From positions 2,653,324 through 2,717,323 of the forward strand of contig NZ_JAHCDI010000004.1 of the NCBI RefSeq assembly GCF_019697375.1: a stretch of DNA of 64,000 nucleotides, in the 5' to 3' direction. The notes beneath the pieces were generated by a model. The model was not told the origin of the DNA. It ran no database searches and saw only the letters and a program-made list of their open reading frames with translations. Position numbers and translations under genes: made by a program. Source of the DNA: Micromonospora tarapacensis. GTDB taxonomy: Bacteria > Actinomycetota > Actinomycetes > Mycobacteriales > Micromonosporaceae. Shown piece after piece: positions 1 through 9,086 of this stretch (the stretch's first letter is position 1; each line of letters begins with the position of its first letter).

Positions 1-785
1 TGCAGTCGCAACCCGATCTCCACCATCCGCTGATCAATTGCGGCCCGCAGCATTTCCGCTTGCTGGCGGGTCGCGCAGTGCACCACCGCATCATCCACAT
101 ATCTTTCGAACCGGACAGCCGGAAACGTGCGGGCCATCCACAGGTCGAATCCGTAGTGGAGGAAGAGGTTGGCCAGCACGGGCGAAACGGCCGAACCCTG
201 CGGGGTTCCTCTGTCTCGCTCGTGCAGGGAACCGTCGGGATGCTGTATCGGCGCAACGAGCCACCTTTTCACATACAGCACCACCCACGGTTGGTCGGTG
301 TTGGCCTCTACCGCCTTGACCATCAGCGAGTGATCGACACTGTCGAAGAACTTTTGGATGTCCAAATCGACCACCCAATCGTATTCCCAGCAGCGTTTCC
401 GGCACGTGCCTACCGCGTCCAACGCGGAGCGCCGTGGCCGATAGCCGAACGAGTCCCGGTGGAACATCGGTTCCACCCGTTTCTCCAACTCGATGGCAAC
501 CACCGTTTGCGCAATCCGATCAGCCACAGTCGGCACGCCCAAAATTCTTACCCCGCCATGCGACTTCGGCATCTCCACCGCCTTCACCGGGGGTGGGAAG
601 TAGCTACCCGAAGACATCCTATTCCAGATCCGGTACAGATTATTCTCCAGATCGGCTTCGAACTCTTCTATCGAGCACCCATCCACACCCGGCGCACCCT
701 GGTTGGCCTTGACTCTCAGGTACGCTTCCCAGACGAGCCGCTTCGAGATGACAAACGGCTTTCCCGGCGACTTCAGCTCGCCCAC
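1..785 (-). CDS. ltrA: Group II intron reverse transcriptase/maturase, C-terminus outside window
   Basis: Intron-encoded protein that would reverse-transcribe the intron RNA during retrohoming and act as its splicing maturase. About 261 residues are visible. They begin at a GTG with a GGGAGG site 6 nt upstream. The RT finger and palm motifs are present in order: KPFVISKRLVWEAYLRVKAN, GVDG, the FFDSVDH block, RGTPQGSAVSP and the catalytic YVDD box (FERYVDDAVVHC). It reads without interruption to the window edge, so it may be full length. The sequence is similar to, but clearly diverged from, the truncated copy just upstream, so these are two related introns and not a recent duplication. The maturase X domain is not visible. 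Confidence 0.8.
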   Translation of the reverse strand, partial: MGELKSPGKPFVISKRLVWEAYLRVKANQGAPGVDGCSIEEFEADLENNLYRIWNRMSSGSYFPPPVKAVEMPKSHGGVRILGVPTVADRIAQTVVAIELEKRVEPMFHRDSFGYRPRRSALDAVGTCRKRCWEYDWVVDLDIQKFFDSVDHSLMVKAVEANTDQPWVVLYVKRWLVAPIQHPDGSLHERDRGTPQGSAVSPVLANLFLHYGFDLWMARTFPAVRFERYVDDAVVHCATRQQAEMLRAAIDQRMVEIGLRL

Positions 786-1322
786 TCGATCCCTCCCAGA
801 ATCTTCTGGTTGCCCGAACGAACTCACCCCGGATGGTCCGGCCCCTTCGCTCCCCCTCCATTACAGAGGGTTCCTCACTACTATGAGCCGGTCCGAATGC
901 CAACCCCGCGACAGTACTCAACGCCTTACGGTTTCTGCCGCTTGGCGCACTCCCTCTCGCCGCCGCTCCCCAGCGGCGGCAGTGTCGGGGCTGGCCTTCC
1001 CACGTTCCACGTGAAAGCAGCAAACCGGGCTCGCGTCGCCTACATGCCGGGCACCGCCTGGCCAGTAACCGGGTATCCGCCAGACTCATCCTGGAACCTC
1101 GTGCACGCTCCAGTTCTGATGCCATCTAAAACTAATTTCGACACTTCAATAGCGATTCGCTTACGCTCGCCTTCCCGATTCCCACCTGACACCTCTCACG
1201 GCGCCTTTTCCTCATCGCTCACCACGCCGGTCTTCAGCCAACGCAGCATGAGGCGGTTTGACACCACCCCCCGAAGGGCGATGCCGAAGGGCCACAATCC
1301 TTCATCTTCCACGCAGCAGCAC
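1..1322 (-). mobile_element. Group II intron (downstream copy), 3' part outside window
   Basis: Read on the minus strand, this element has about 540 nt of non-coding sequence (roughly 1322 down to 786) followed by a reverse transcriptase gene. The non-coding part is closely similar to the stretch upstream of the second RT gene at 2192, including a shared GCTGCGTTGGCTGAAGACC block. Two RT genes preceded by the same long leader is the layout of group II introns, where ribozyme domains I-IV precede the intron-encoded protein. The 5' edge near 1322 is placed by alignment of the two copies, not by a proven splice site. The 3' end lies off the left edge. Confidence 0.65.
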
Positions 1323-2714
1323 ATCGATCGAGGTCTCCTACCTACATCCCAACCTCTCCCTCTGCGCGCGTGGCACACACACGATCTTCGTCTTGTCGGG
1401 ATGCAACCGCAACCCGACATCCCCCATTCTGGTAGCGATAGCCTGGACCAGACGTTCCGCCTGACCCTGGTTCACGCAATGCACCACGGCATCATCTGCA
1501 TAGCGCTCGAACGGAACTCCCGGATGCTCCCTGACCATCCACATATCGAACGCATAGTGCATGAACAGGTTCGCCAGCACAGGCGACACCGCAGATCCCT
1601 GCGGAGTCCCCCGATCCCGTGTTTGCACAGTGCCGTCGGTCAAGTGCAACGGCGCGACCAGCCACCGTTTGACATAGAGCACCACCCACGGAACATCAGC
1701 GTGACTTTCAACCGCCTTGAGCATGAGCACATGGTCGACGCTGTCAAAGAACTTCTGAATGTCCAGATCGATCACCCAGTTGAACTGCCAGCAGCGCTGC
1801 CGACATGCGCTCACCGCGTCCAGAGCCGATCGGTTCGGCCGGTACCCGTACGAGTCAGGGTGGAAGATCGGTTCGACCTTCGCCTCCAACCGCCGAGCCA
1901 CGACTGTCTGCGCGACCCTGTCCGCGACCGTGGGAACACCCAACACCCGGGTGCCTCCACCATGTGCCTTCGCGATCTCCACCGCTTTCACCGGAGGCGG
2001 AAAGTACGAACCCGAGGACATCCGATTCCAGACTTTGTACAAATTGTTCTTCAGATCCGACTCGAAATCCTCGATCGTCATCCCGTCCACACCCGGGCCG
2101 CCCTTATTGGCCCTCACCTGCCGATAAGCTTCCCACACTTCCTGCTTGGAAATGTCAAACGGCTTACCTTCCGCTGACTTCTGCCTCTCCACATGACTCC
2201 TCCCGGGAACGCCGGTTGATCAGACGAAAAGACCACGAACGACCCGACCCCTTCGCTCGACCGCCATTACAGCGGCTTTCAGCACTACTACGAGTCGGTC
2301 CGCCAGCACGCCCGACATCGGTACTCGATCTCTCACGGTTTGAGCCGCTTGAGACACTCCCTCTCGCACCCCTCAACTACGGGGTTGCAGTAGCCGGGCG
2401 CACCTTCTCCTGTTCCATACGAGAGCCGCAGACCAGGCTCACGTCGCCATCCATGCCGGACACCGCCTGGCCAGAAAATCGGGAACCCGCCAGACTCATC
2501 CCGGGAACGCATTGGAAATCCCGGTTTCGATGTCACTTCTTAAATAACGACACCTCAACGACGATCGTCTTCCTGATCCCCACCTGACACATCTCGTGCG
2601 CCTTTTCCACATCGCTCACCACGACGGTCTTCAGCCAACGCAGCATGTGGTGGTTTGAAGCCTCCCCCGAGTGGGCGGCTCCGAAGGGCCAAACTTTCAT
2701 CTCCCACACAGCAC
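1323..2714 (-). mobile_element. Group II intron remnant (upstream copy), interrupted by the next intron
   Basis: This minus-strand element has the same plan as its neighbour: about 520 nt of leader RNA from roughly 2714, then an RT gene starting at 2192. It stops being recognisable near 1380-1340, in the RT7/thumb part of the protein, and the neighbouring intron's 5' region begins at about 1322. The simplest reading is that the second intron inserted into the ORF of this one. The missing 3' half would then lie left of the window. Boundaries come from alignment of the two copies only. Confidence 0.55.
1338..2192 (-). pseudogene. Truncated group II intron reverse transcriptase
   Basis: The 284-residue product covers the RT domain and ends abruptly. 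Start is GTG at 2192, preceded by GGGAGGAG with a 4-nt gap; an ATG 3 nt upstream is in another frame. Visible motifs: GPGVDG, FFDSVDH, RGTPQGSAVSP, and the catalytic FERYADDAVVHC (YADD). After the block HPDKTKIVC the sequence stops resembling the family and ends at AQRERLGCR. Full-length intron proteins continue for more than 100 residues with the thumb/X maturase domain and often an endonuclease. This copy should therefore lack maturase function, though the polymerase core looks intact. The break coincides with the 5' end of the adjacent intron. Confidence 0.75.
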
Positions 2715-2768
2715 CAACTCCAGAGCTTCGCCTACAAATGCAACTCCTTCGCTGTTCAGGACACAACA

Positions 2769-2786
2769 ATGCCGTTCAGATAGGGC
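2769..2786 (+). repeat. IS4-family terminal inverted repeat, left end
   Basis: ATGCCGTTCAGATAGGGC is an exact reverse complement of 4273-4290. It marks the transposase-distal (3') end of the element. Confidence 0.8.
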
Positions 2787-4219
2787 TCTTGGGGCAGGCC
2801 AGGATGGGTGTGGGTGGTCCGGAGTGGCGGATGATCTTGTCGGTGGGTCGTTTGACGCGGTAGGAGTTGTGTCGGCCGCGTTTGATGGCTCGTTGGCAGG
2901 TGCGGTGCCGGCGTTCGGGTAGCGGGTGACGCAGGATCTCGGCGTGGGCGTCGGTGATGGCGGTCTTCAGGCGCTCAGGGGGAAATGGCCGCCTGGTCGG
3001 TGACCTGGCGGCGTACGAGACGGAGCCCGCGTATGAAGGACAGCCGGTCGGGGTCGTAGCCGGCTTCGTCGGCGGCGTCGACGAGCAGTGCCCGGATCGC
3101 GTAGTGCGCCAGAAGTAGACCCCATATCTGCTGTTCGACCAGGTCAGGGATCTTCGACTGGAGGACCCCACCTCGACCGCGGAGGTCACTTTTGATCTCG
3201 TTGAGGGCGGATTCCTCCTCCCAGCGATCATGGTAGGCGGTAGCCAGGTCCATCGCGGATACCTCGTATGGATCGAGGATGGTGGTGATCACGGTGATGA
3301 GTTCACCGTCGGGATTGCGGTCGGGCACGGTGTAGTCCACGACCTGCACGAGGCGGGCGGTGTCAGCGGGAACCTGACCTCCGTCGGTCACCGTCTGGGC
3401 CAGGTGGCGGCGCCGCTGCGCGGACAGCCCGGGTCGATAGATCAACGCCAGGTAGGAACCGTCGGACAACCACCGCACCAGTTGCACCGATACCGACGCT
3501 TTGACGCGCCAGGCGAGGTCCGCGCCGCCAGCGGCGAACCGGTTGAACAACTCGAAGGAGTAGAAGCCGCTGTCGGCCAGCAGCAGCATCCCCGGCTCCG
3601 TCACACCGGTCAACTCCCCGGCCTGGGTGCGTTCCCCGATGCTGCACGGGCCCAGGACAGCCCCGACCACGGCCCGGCTGCCGCACTCAATGACCGCAGT
3701 GACCTGCACCTTCGGATACGCCGACGCGTTCGCCCCGGAACCCATCCGCCCGAAACGCTCCACATTCGTCGACGTGTCAGCCACATCAAAACTGGTCCCG
3801 TCGATGGCCATCAGACGGCGGCCTGCCAGCCAGGAACCCTTGGTGCCCGAGCCCGCCACTGGCACCGCAGCCCGTGCGAACAACTCCTTCACCGGCGCCA
3901 CACCCAAGCGCTGACGCGCCTGCATGATCGCCGAGGCGGTCGGGACCTGCCAATCATCCGACCAGGAGCCCATCGTGCGCAGGCCACCAACGAGCCGCCG
4001 CATCACCTCCTCAGCGGACTCCTGGCCGTACAGACCCATCGCGATCACATACCGGATCACCACGTGCGCCGGAAGCCGACGACTGCGCTTCTCCCGACAC
4101 CCCGTCCGGTTGATCACTTCCTCGAGCAGATCGCGATGGAACCGGGCCGAGAGCACACCCAGACCAATATGGTCAGTCAACCGCCCCGAGGGCACCGCCT
4201 GCGACGTCACGACCAGCAA
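2776..4219 (-). pseudogene. IS4-family DDE transposase, +1 frameshift near the C-terminus
   Basis: Cuts and joins DNA during transposition. From ATG 4219 the frame runs 414 residues: an N-terminal IS4-type helical domain, then the DDE core with LMAIDGTSFDVAD, LLLADSGFYS and the YREK-like signature YHDRWEEESALNEIK. The frame ends at TGA 2975-2977. The +1 frame continues with a typical IS4 tail (ERLKTAITDAHAEIL, then RRHRTCQRAIKR and RHNSYRVKRP) down to 2776, overlapping the inverted repeat. The junction reads TCC CCC TGA, so it is either a one-base indel or a CCC-TGA type +1 slippage site. I call it a pseudogene, but programmed frameshifting remains possible. Confidence 0.75.
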
Positions 4220-4272
4220 CCGTACCGACCCTCGACATCATCCGTCAGCCCACCACGCCGACCTGCACCGAT

Positions 4273-4290
4273 GCCCTATCTGAACGGCAT
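4273..4290 (-). repeat. IS4-family terminal inverted repeat, right end
   Basis: Exact inverted partner of 2769-2786. It lies 53 bp upstream of the transposase ATG, where a transposase promoter would be expected. Confidence 0.8.
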
Positions 4291-5100
4291 CCACGCCGGT
4301 CGGACACGCACAACCACCCGGAACTGACCACTGGAGAGCCGTGTGTCAGGGAAACCGACCAGCACGGTTCGGGAAGAGGCCGACGGAAAAGGACCCACAC
4401 CACGGGCACCTCGCCGGCGGCCCACTTCACTCGGCGAGCGGCCTGGAGAAACGGGCTGGTGGCAACACCAATACCGCGCTCCAGGCCGACTCAACCGGCA
4501 CTCCTCGCTGGGCTTCCTCAGCCCAGCCGCCTACGAAGCCACCCACCACACCAGGCAACCGGTGAACCAGGCCGATTAGATAAGATCAACACATCGACCC
4601 TGTCCGTCGAAACGGGTCATGCCCAGTGTCGCCCACCAGCATGTCCACCACCCGCCGGGAGTCGCCGGTGCTGCGCACGTAGTCGTCCAGTACGAGTGGG
4701 TTCGACGCGCGCGCCCGCCTCTATCGCTTGCTGGCCGAGCGTGCCGAGCAGGTCGGGATCCGCGTGATGGGCCCGGAGAAACCACGCTTTGGCCTGCGCC
4801 GTACGGCCCTCCGCATCGTGCTGTTGGGCCATGTTGACCGCGGCGATGGGCAGTCCGCGCTCGGTGGCCTATTCGCCGACGCCCTGGTATGCGCCGGTGA
4901 GGACCGACCCAACGCCCGTCGTGGACGTGGCCAGCCCCGACGGCCGCCATGCGATTTCGGCCCAGGCAGCTACATCTCGGTGTGAGCTGATGCCAGCCAC
5001 TGCACTTACGCTTTGACGTACTTCTGCGGATTTGTGCCCATCCGTTAGGGATACTAGTCGCCTGCCCGGTAAGTTTGGGTTTGAGCGGATGGGAGAGGGC
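4291..5100. other. Intergenic stretch with one gene remnant
   Basis: Between the IS and the molybdoenzyme operon I see no intact gene. Short overlapping frames on both strands lack starts with ribosome sites and lack family motifs. A TPR-like minus-strand fragment is listed separately. The end of this stretch should hold the promoter of the operon starting at 5101. Confidence 0.5.
4617..4869 (-). pseudogene. Fragment of a TPR/Sel1-like repeat protein
   Basis: After an in-frame TAG at 4870-4872 the minus strand reads ATERGLPIAAVNMAQQHD and then GRTAQAKAWFLRAHHADPD. Its helix spacing and small-residue pattern resemble a tetratricopeptide repeat. Downstream the frame loses any repeat pattern, and related-looking sequence upstream lies in another frame. 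I read it as a decayed gene piece next to the IS. The family call rests on one repeat only and is weak. Confidence 0.3.
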
Positions 5101-5628
5101 ATGAATCGAGACGACGGAGCCGAGGGCGAGGCTGCCCTCTCCTCACCGACTGGTGCCACCGAGGTTCGGCTGTCGCTGACCGTGAACGGAGGCCGACGCG
5201 AGTTGCGGCTCGACAGCCGGGTCACCCTGCTCGACGCGCTGCGCGATGAACTCGGCCTGGTGGGCACCAAGAAGGGGTGCGACCAGGGCGCCTGCGGGGC
5301 TTGCACGGTGCTGGTCGACGGCAAGCGGGTGCTCGCCTGCCTGACCCTCGCCGCGCAGTCTGAGGGGCGGGCGGTGACCACGATCGAAGGGCTGTCGGAG
5401 GACGGGCACCGGCACCCGTTCCAGGACGCCTTCCTGCGGCACGACGCGTTCCAGTGCGGCTACTGCACCCCGGGTCAGATCATGTCGGCGGTTGCCCTGC
5501 TGCGAGAGGGGCGGGCCGGGTCCGATGACGAGATACGGGAGTTCATGAGCGGCAACATTTGCCGCTGCGGCGCGTATCCGAACATCGTCGCCGCGATCCG
5601 CGAGGTCGCCGGCCAGGGAGCCGGATGA
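5101..5628 (+). CDS. yagT: Molybdenum hydroxylase, 2Fe-2S subunit (PaoA/YagT type)
   Basis: Small electron-transfer subunit of a xanthine-oxidase-family aldehyde/purine hydroxylase; it passes electrons from the molybdenum site to the FAD subunit. ATG 5101 follows GGGAGAGGGC directly, so I prefer it to the in-frame upstream start at 5032. The N-terminal ferredoxin fold has GCDQGACGACTVLVDGK with a further Cys in VLACLTL. The C-terminal helical [2Fe-2S] domain has FQCGYCTPGQ and GNICRCGAYPNI. Eight cluster cysteines are present. The stop overlaps the next ATG by 4 bp, so the operon is translationally coupled. About 175 residues, normal for the family. Substrate cannot be told from sequence. Confidence 0.9.
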   Translation: MNRDDGAEGEAALSSPTGATEVRLSLTVNGGRRELRLDSRVTLLDALRDELGLVGTKKGCDQGACGACTVLVDGKRVLACLTLAAQSEGRAVTTIEGLSEDGHRHPFQDAFLRHDAFQCGYCTPGQIMSAVALLREGRAGSDDEIREFMSGNICRCGAYPNIVAAIREVAGQGAG

Positions 5629-6626
5629 TCATGCGTGCCTTTGAGTACCTACGGCCAGGCGACGTTGATACAGCCGTGACGCTGGTGCGCGCCGACCCCG
5701 CCGCCCAGTACCTCGCCGGCGGTACCACCCAAGTCGACCTGATGCTCAAGGACGGCATCCTCGACCCCGAGCGGGTGGTCGACATCACCCGACTGCCGCT
5801 GCGCGGCATAACCGCCGACGAGCGGACCCTTCGGGTCGGCGCGCTGACCACGATGGAGGAGCTTGCTGCCGACCCGACCGTGGCCCGGCGCCTCCCGCTG
5901 GTCCGCACCGCACTTCTGGCCGGAGCATCCACCCAGTTGCGCAACATGTCGACGATCGGCGGGAATTTGCTGCAGCGCACCCGCTGCCGATACTTCCGTG
6001 ATCCGACCGTGCCCGACTGCAACAAACGGGCGCCGGGCTCCGGCTGCGCCGCGATCACCGGCGCGGGGGCACGGATGCACGCGATCCTCGGGGCGGGCGA
6101 GAACTGCATCGCGTTGCACGCCTCCGACCTCTGCGTACCGTTGGTGGCGCTCGACGCGGTGGTGCGGGTGCGCGGCGGCGACGGCGAGCGGGCGATCCCG
6201 CTGACCGAGTTCTACGTCCTCCCCGGCGACCGCCCGGACGTCGAGACGGTGCTGCGCCACGGCGACCTGATCACTGCGGTCGAGGTGCCGCTGCTGCCGG
6301 CCGCGGCCCGGTCGGTCTACCTGAAGATACGCGATCGCGCCTCGTATGAGTTCGCCCTCGTCTCGGTCGCTGCCGCCCTCACCATCGAGGACGGGGTCGT
6401 CACCGAGGCGCGGATGGGCCTCGGCGGTGTCGGGACGATTCCCTGGCGGGCACGCGCCGCCGAGCAGGTGTTGACCGGCGGCCCGGCGACCGTCGAGACC
6501 TACCGGGCAGCGGCGGTGACGGAGCTGCGCGACCCGTTCACGGTTCCCGGCACGGGTTTCAAACCGGAGCTGGCCCGGCGGACCATCGTGCGGGCACTGG
6601 AGACCGTTGCGGGAGGTCCGACATGA
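5625..6626 (+). CDS. yagS: Molybdenum hydroxylase, FAD subunit with [4Fe-4S] insertion (PaoB/YagS type)
   Basis: Medium subunit that binds FAD and hands electrons to the final acceptor. ATG 5625 overlaps the previous stop as ATGA. The FAD-binding motifs are AGGTTQVDLM and ASTQLRNMSTIGGNLLQRTR. The insertion after this, RCRYFRD, then CNKR and PGSGCAAI, carries the cysteines that hold an extra [4Fe-4S] cluster in the PaoB/4-hydroxybenzoyl-CoA-reductase-like group; classical xanthine dehydrogenases lack it. The C-terminal CO-dehydrogenase flavoprotein domain follows (RDRASYEFALVSVAAAL). About 333 residues. It overlaps the next ORF by 4 bp. Confidence 0.9.
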   Translation: MIMRAFEYLRPGDVDTAVTLVRADPAAQYLAGGTTQVDLMLKDGILDPERVVDITRLPLRGITADERTLRVGALTTMEELAADPTVARRLPLVRTALLAGASTQLRNMSTIGGNLLQRTRCRYFRDPTVPDCNKRAPGSGCAAITGAGARMHAILGAGENCIALHASDLCVPLVALDAVVRVRGGDGERAIPLTEFYVLPGDRPDVETVLRHGDLITAVEVPLLPAAARSVYLKIRDRASYEFALVSVAAALTIEDGVVTEARMGLGGVGTIPWRARAAEQVLTGGPATVETYRAAAVTELRDPFTVPGTGFKPELARRTIVRALETVAGGPT

Positions 6627-8854
6627 CCATGACCGAACCCACGACCATTGTCGGGGCGGGTATCGACCGCGTCGACGGGCCGCTGAAGGTGAAGGGTGCC
6701 GCGCCATACTCCTCCGACGTCAGCTACCCGGGCATGGCGCACCTCGCGCTTGTCCGGAGCACCGTCGCCGCAGGGCGGGTCAGTGAGATCGACACCGCGC
6801 TGGCCGAGGCGGTGCCCGGCGTGCTGGCGATCATCACTCATCGCAACGCGGCCCGGCTGGCCGCGGGACCAATGACGTCCCTCGGGCCGACTCCGCCACC
6901 GCCCTTTCAGGACGACCGGATTTTGTTCCACGGGCAGTATGTGGCGGCTGTGGTTGCCGAGACCAGCTACCAGGCGGCAGCCGCCGCCCGGGCCGTCATC
7001 GTCGGGTACGAATCCGCCGAGGCCGTGGTGCACATCGACGACTCCCGGGGTGAAGTGGCGGTTAACCCGTTCGGCAGTGACGGCGAGCGCGGTGACGTCG
7101 CCGCAGCACTCGCATCCGCCGACGTCGTGCACAAGGCGACCTACACGACGGCGGAGAACACCAACAACCCGCTCGGGCTCTTCGCGACGGTCGCGGTCTG
7201 GAACGGCGACGAGGTGACGGTGCACGACGCTACGCAGTGGACCTCCAATACACGCACCACCATCGCCCAGATGTTCGGGATTCCCGAATCCACCGTGCGC
7301 GTATACGCCGAGTACGTCGGCGGTGCGTTCGGGTCGGGGCTGCGGGTGTGGCCGCACGTGATCCTCGCGGTGCTCGCCGCGCGTACGGTGGGGCGGCCCG
7401 TGAAGCTGGTGCTCTCCCGTCCAGAGATGTTCACCGGCGTAGGACACCGCCCGGGCACGGTGCAGACGATCGCGATCGGCGCACGGCGTGACGGCAAGTT
7501 GGTCGCGATCGACCACGAGTCTCTGCAGACCGTCGCCATGGAAGACGAGAACATGGAGCCGGTGGCGGCTTCGAGCGCCAACGCGTACGCCTGTGCGTAC
7601 GTCGCGAACCGGGACCGGCAGCGGCGGCTCAACATCCCCTGTCCGGGATCGATGCGCGCCCCCGCCGAGGCCCAGGCCAATTTCGCGCTGGAGTCGGCGC
7701 TCGACGAACTCTCGTACCAGTTGGGCATCGACCCCTTGGACCTGCGGCTACGCAACTATGCCGAGGTCCAGCCGCAGTCTGGGCTCCCGTGGTCGAGCAA
7801 GGCACTGCGGGAGTGCTACACACTCGGGGCGGAGCGGTTCGGCTGGTCGCGCCGCGACCCGCGGGTCGGCTCGATGCGTGACGGCCGATGGCTGGTCGGT
7901 TACGGGATGGCCGGGGTTAGCTACCTATGGTGGCAGTCGCGCTGCGAGGCCCGGGCCACGATCGGCCGCGACGGGACCGGCTATGTCCGTAGCGCCGCCA
8001 ACGACATCGGCACCGGCGCCTACACCGTCATGTGGCAGCTCTCCGCGGAACTGCTCGGGTTGCCGCTGGAACACGTCCGGTTCGACCTGGGCGACTCCGA
8101 CATGCCCTGGGCGCCGCAAGCTGGCGGTTCGGGACTGACCGGCGCGCTGGGCAACGCCGTCTACGCCAGCTGCCGAGAGCTGATCCGGGTGTTCCTCAAC
8201 ACCGTTACGGACGACGCCGCCTCGCCGCTGCGCGGCTGCACGATCGACGACGTCGCGGTCAGCGGCGGGCGGATCCACCGCAAGGCCGACGCGAGAGTGG
8301 GCGAGAGCTACACCGCGATACTCGATCGGCACGGGCTGGACGGCCTGACCGCCGACGGCGCAAGCGCACCACCGGATCCCCGGGAAGTCGGGCTGGCACC
8401 CGCCGGCGCGTTCGCGGCGAAGTTCGTCGAGGTCCACGTCGACCCCGACCTCGGCCTGCTGCGGATCCCCCGGGTGGTGTCCGTGATCGACGGCGGGCGG
8501 ATCCTCAACGACAAGCTGGCGCGCAGCCAAATCACGGGCGCCACGGTCGGCGGGATCGGCCAGGCGCTGCTGGAGGAGACCGTCACCGACGGGCGGACTG
8601 GACGCATCGCGAACGCCAGTTTCAGCGACTACCTGGTGCCGGTCAACGCGGACATCGGCGAGCTGGACGTCGTCTTCGTCGGCGAACCGGACCGGCTGAC
8701 ACCGGTCGGCACCAAGGGGGTCGGCGAGGTCGGACTACCCGGCGTGGCCGCCGCGATCGCGAATGCCGTGTACCACGCCACCGGCAAGCGAATCCGTTCC
8801 CTGCCCGTCACCCTCGATCAACTCCTCCCGGCCGGCGGTGAACCGTCCGAATAG
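6623..8854 (+). CDS. yagR: Molybdenum hydroxylase, molybdopterin-binding catalytic subunit (PaoC/YagR type)
   Basis: Large 743-residue subunit carrying the molybdenum cofactor and the substrate pocket. Domain order is typical: an aldehyde oxidase a/b hammerhead domain (residues about 15-130), then two Mo-binding halves. Visible signatures are GGAFGSGLRVWPH, the cofactor-contacting PGSMRAPAEAQANFALE, and near the C-terminus KGVGEVGLPGVA with the conserved catalytic glutamate. ATGA overlap with the FAD subunit gives one transcript of three genes. No XdhC/PaoD-type cofactor insertion chaperone is visible nearby, so one must act from elsewhere. Likely an oxidoreductase for aldehydes or N-heterocycles; substrate unknown. 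Confidence 0.9.
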   Translation: MTMTEPTTIVGAGIDRVDGPLKVKGAAPYSSDVSYPGMAHLALVRSTVAAGRVSEIDTALAEAVPGVLAIITHRNAARLAAGPMTSLGPTPPPPFQDDRILFHGQYVAAVVAETSYQAAAAARAVIVGYESAEAVVHIDDSRGEVAVNPFGSDGERGDVAAALASADVVHKATYTTAENTNNPLGLFATVAVWNGDEVTVHDATQWTSNTRTTIAQMFGIPESTVRVYAEYVGGAFGSGLRVWPHVILAVLAARTVGRPVKLVLSRPEMFTGVGHRPGTVQTIAIGARRDGKLVAIDHESLQTVAMEDENMEPVAASSANAYACAYVANRDRQRRLNIPCPGSMRAPAEAQANFALESALDELSYQLGIDPLDLRLRNYAEVQPQSGLPWSSKALRECYTLGAERFGWSRRDPRVGSMRDGRWLVGYGMAGVSYLWWQSRCEARATIGRDGTGYVRSAANDIGTGAYTVMWQLSAELLGLPLEHVRFDLGDSDMPWAPQAGGSGLTGALGNAVYASCRELIRVFLNTVTDDAASPLRGCTIDDVAVSGGRIHRKADARVGESYTAILDRHGLDGLTADGASAPPDPREVGLAPAGAFAAKFVEVHVDPDLGLLRIPRVVSVIDGGRILNDKLARSQITGATVGGIGQALLEETVTDGRTGRIANASFSDYLVPVNADIGELDVVFVGEPDRLTPVGTKGVGEVGLPGVAAAIANAVYHATGKRIRSLPVTLDQLLPAGGEPSE

Positions 8855-9086
8855 TGGGTGTGACGTCGGGCCGCCGCGGGCCCGGCAAGCGCGGTTCCTG
8901 CGACGACGGACGGCGCCGGCAACACCGCCTGACACGGAGGCGGCTGAGGCGTGACGACTCCTGTTTGACGGCGTGCTCCTCCTGCCGCCCGCGCCTGCGG
9001 GGGCCGCGGCCATTCAGCCCGCATCGGGGCGCCGCCCGCCCGATGATGTCTTGACCGACGTCTCACGTTTGGGAGAGCGATCAAGA

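Larger units (their letters stand above)
2769..4290 (-). mobile_element. IS4-family insertion sequence (about 1.5 kb)
   Basis: An 18-bp perfect terminal inverted repeat (ATGCCGTTCAGATAGGGC) lies at 2769-2786 and, inverted, at 4273-4290, enclosing a single transposase gene on the minus strand. The outer flanks do not show a convincing target-site duplication, so the insertion may be old or one flank rearranged. It landed directly upstream of the group II intron remnant. Confidence 0.8.

Noticed and set aside
60..2177. A 705-residue open frame on the plus strand across both intron RT genes
   Set aside because: It is the antisense shadow of two clearly recognisable reverse transcriptase genes; its translation shows no domain.
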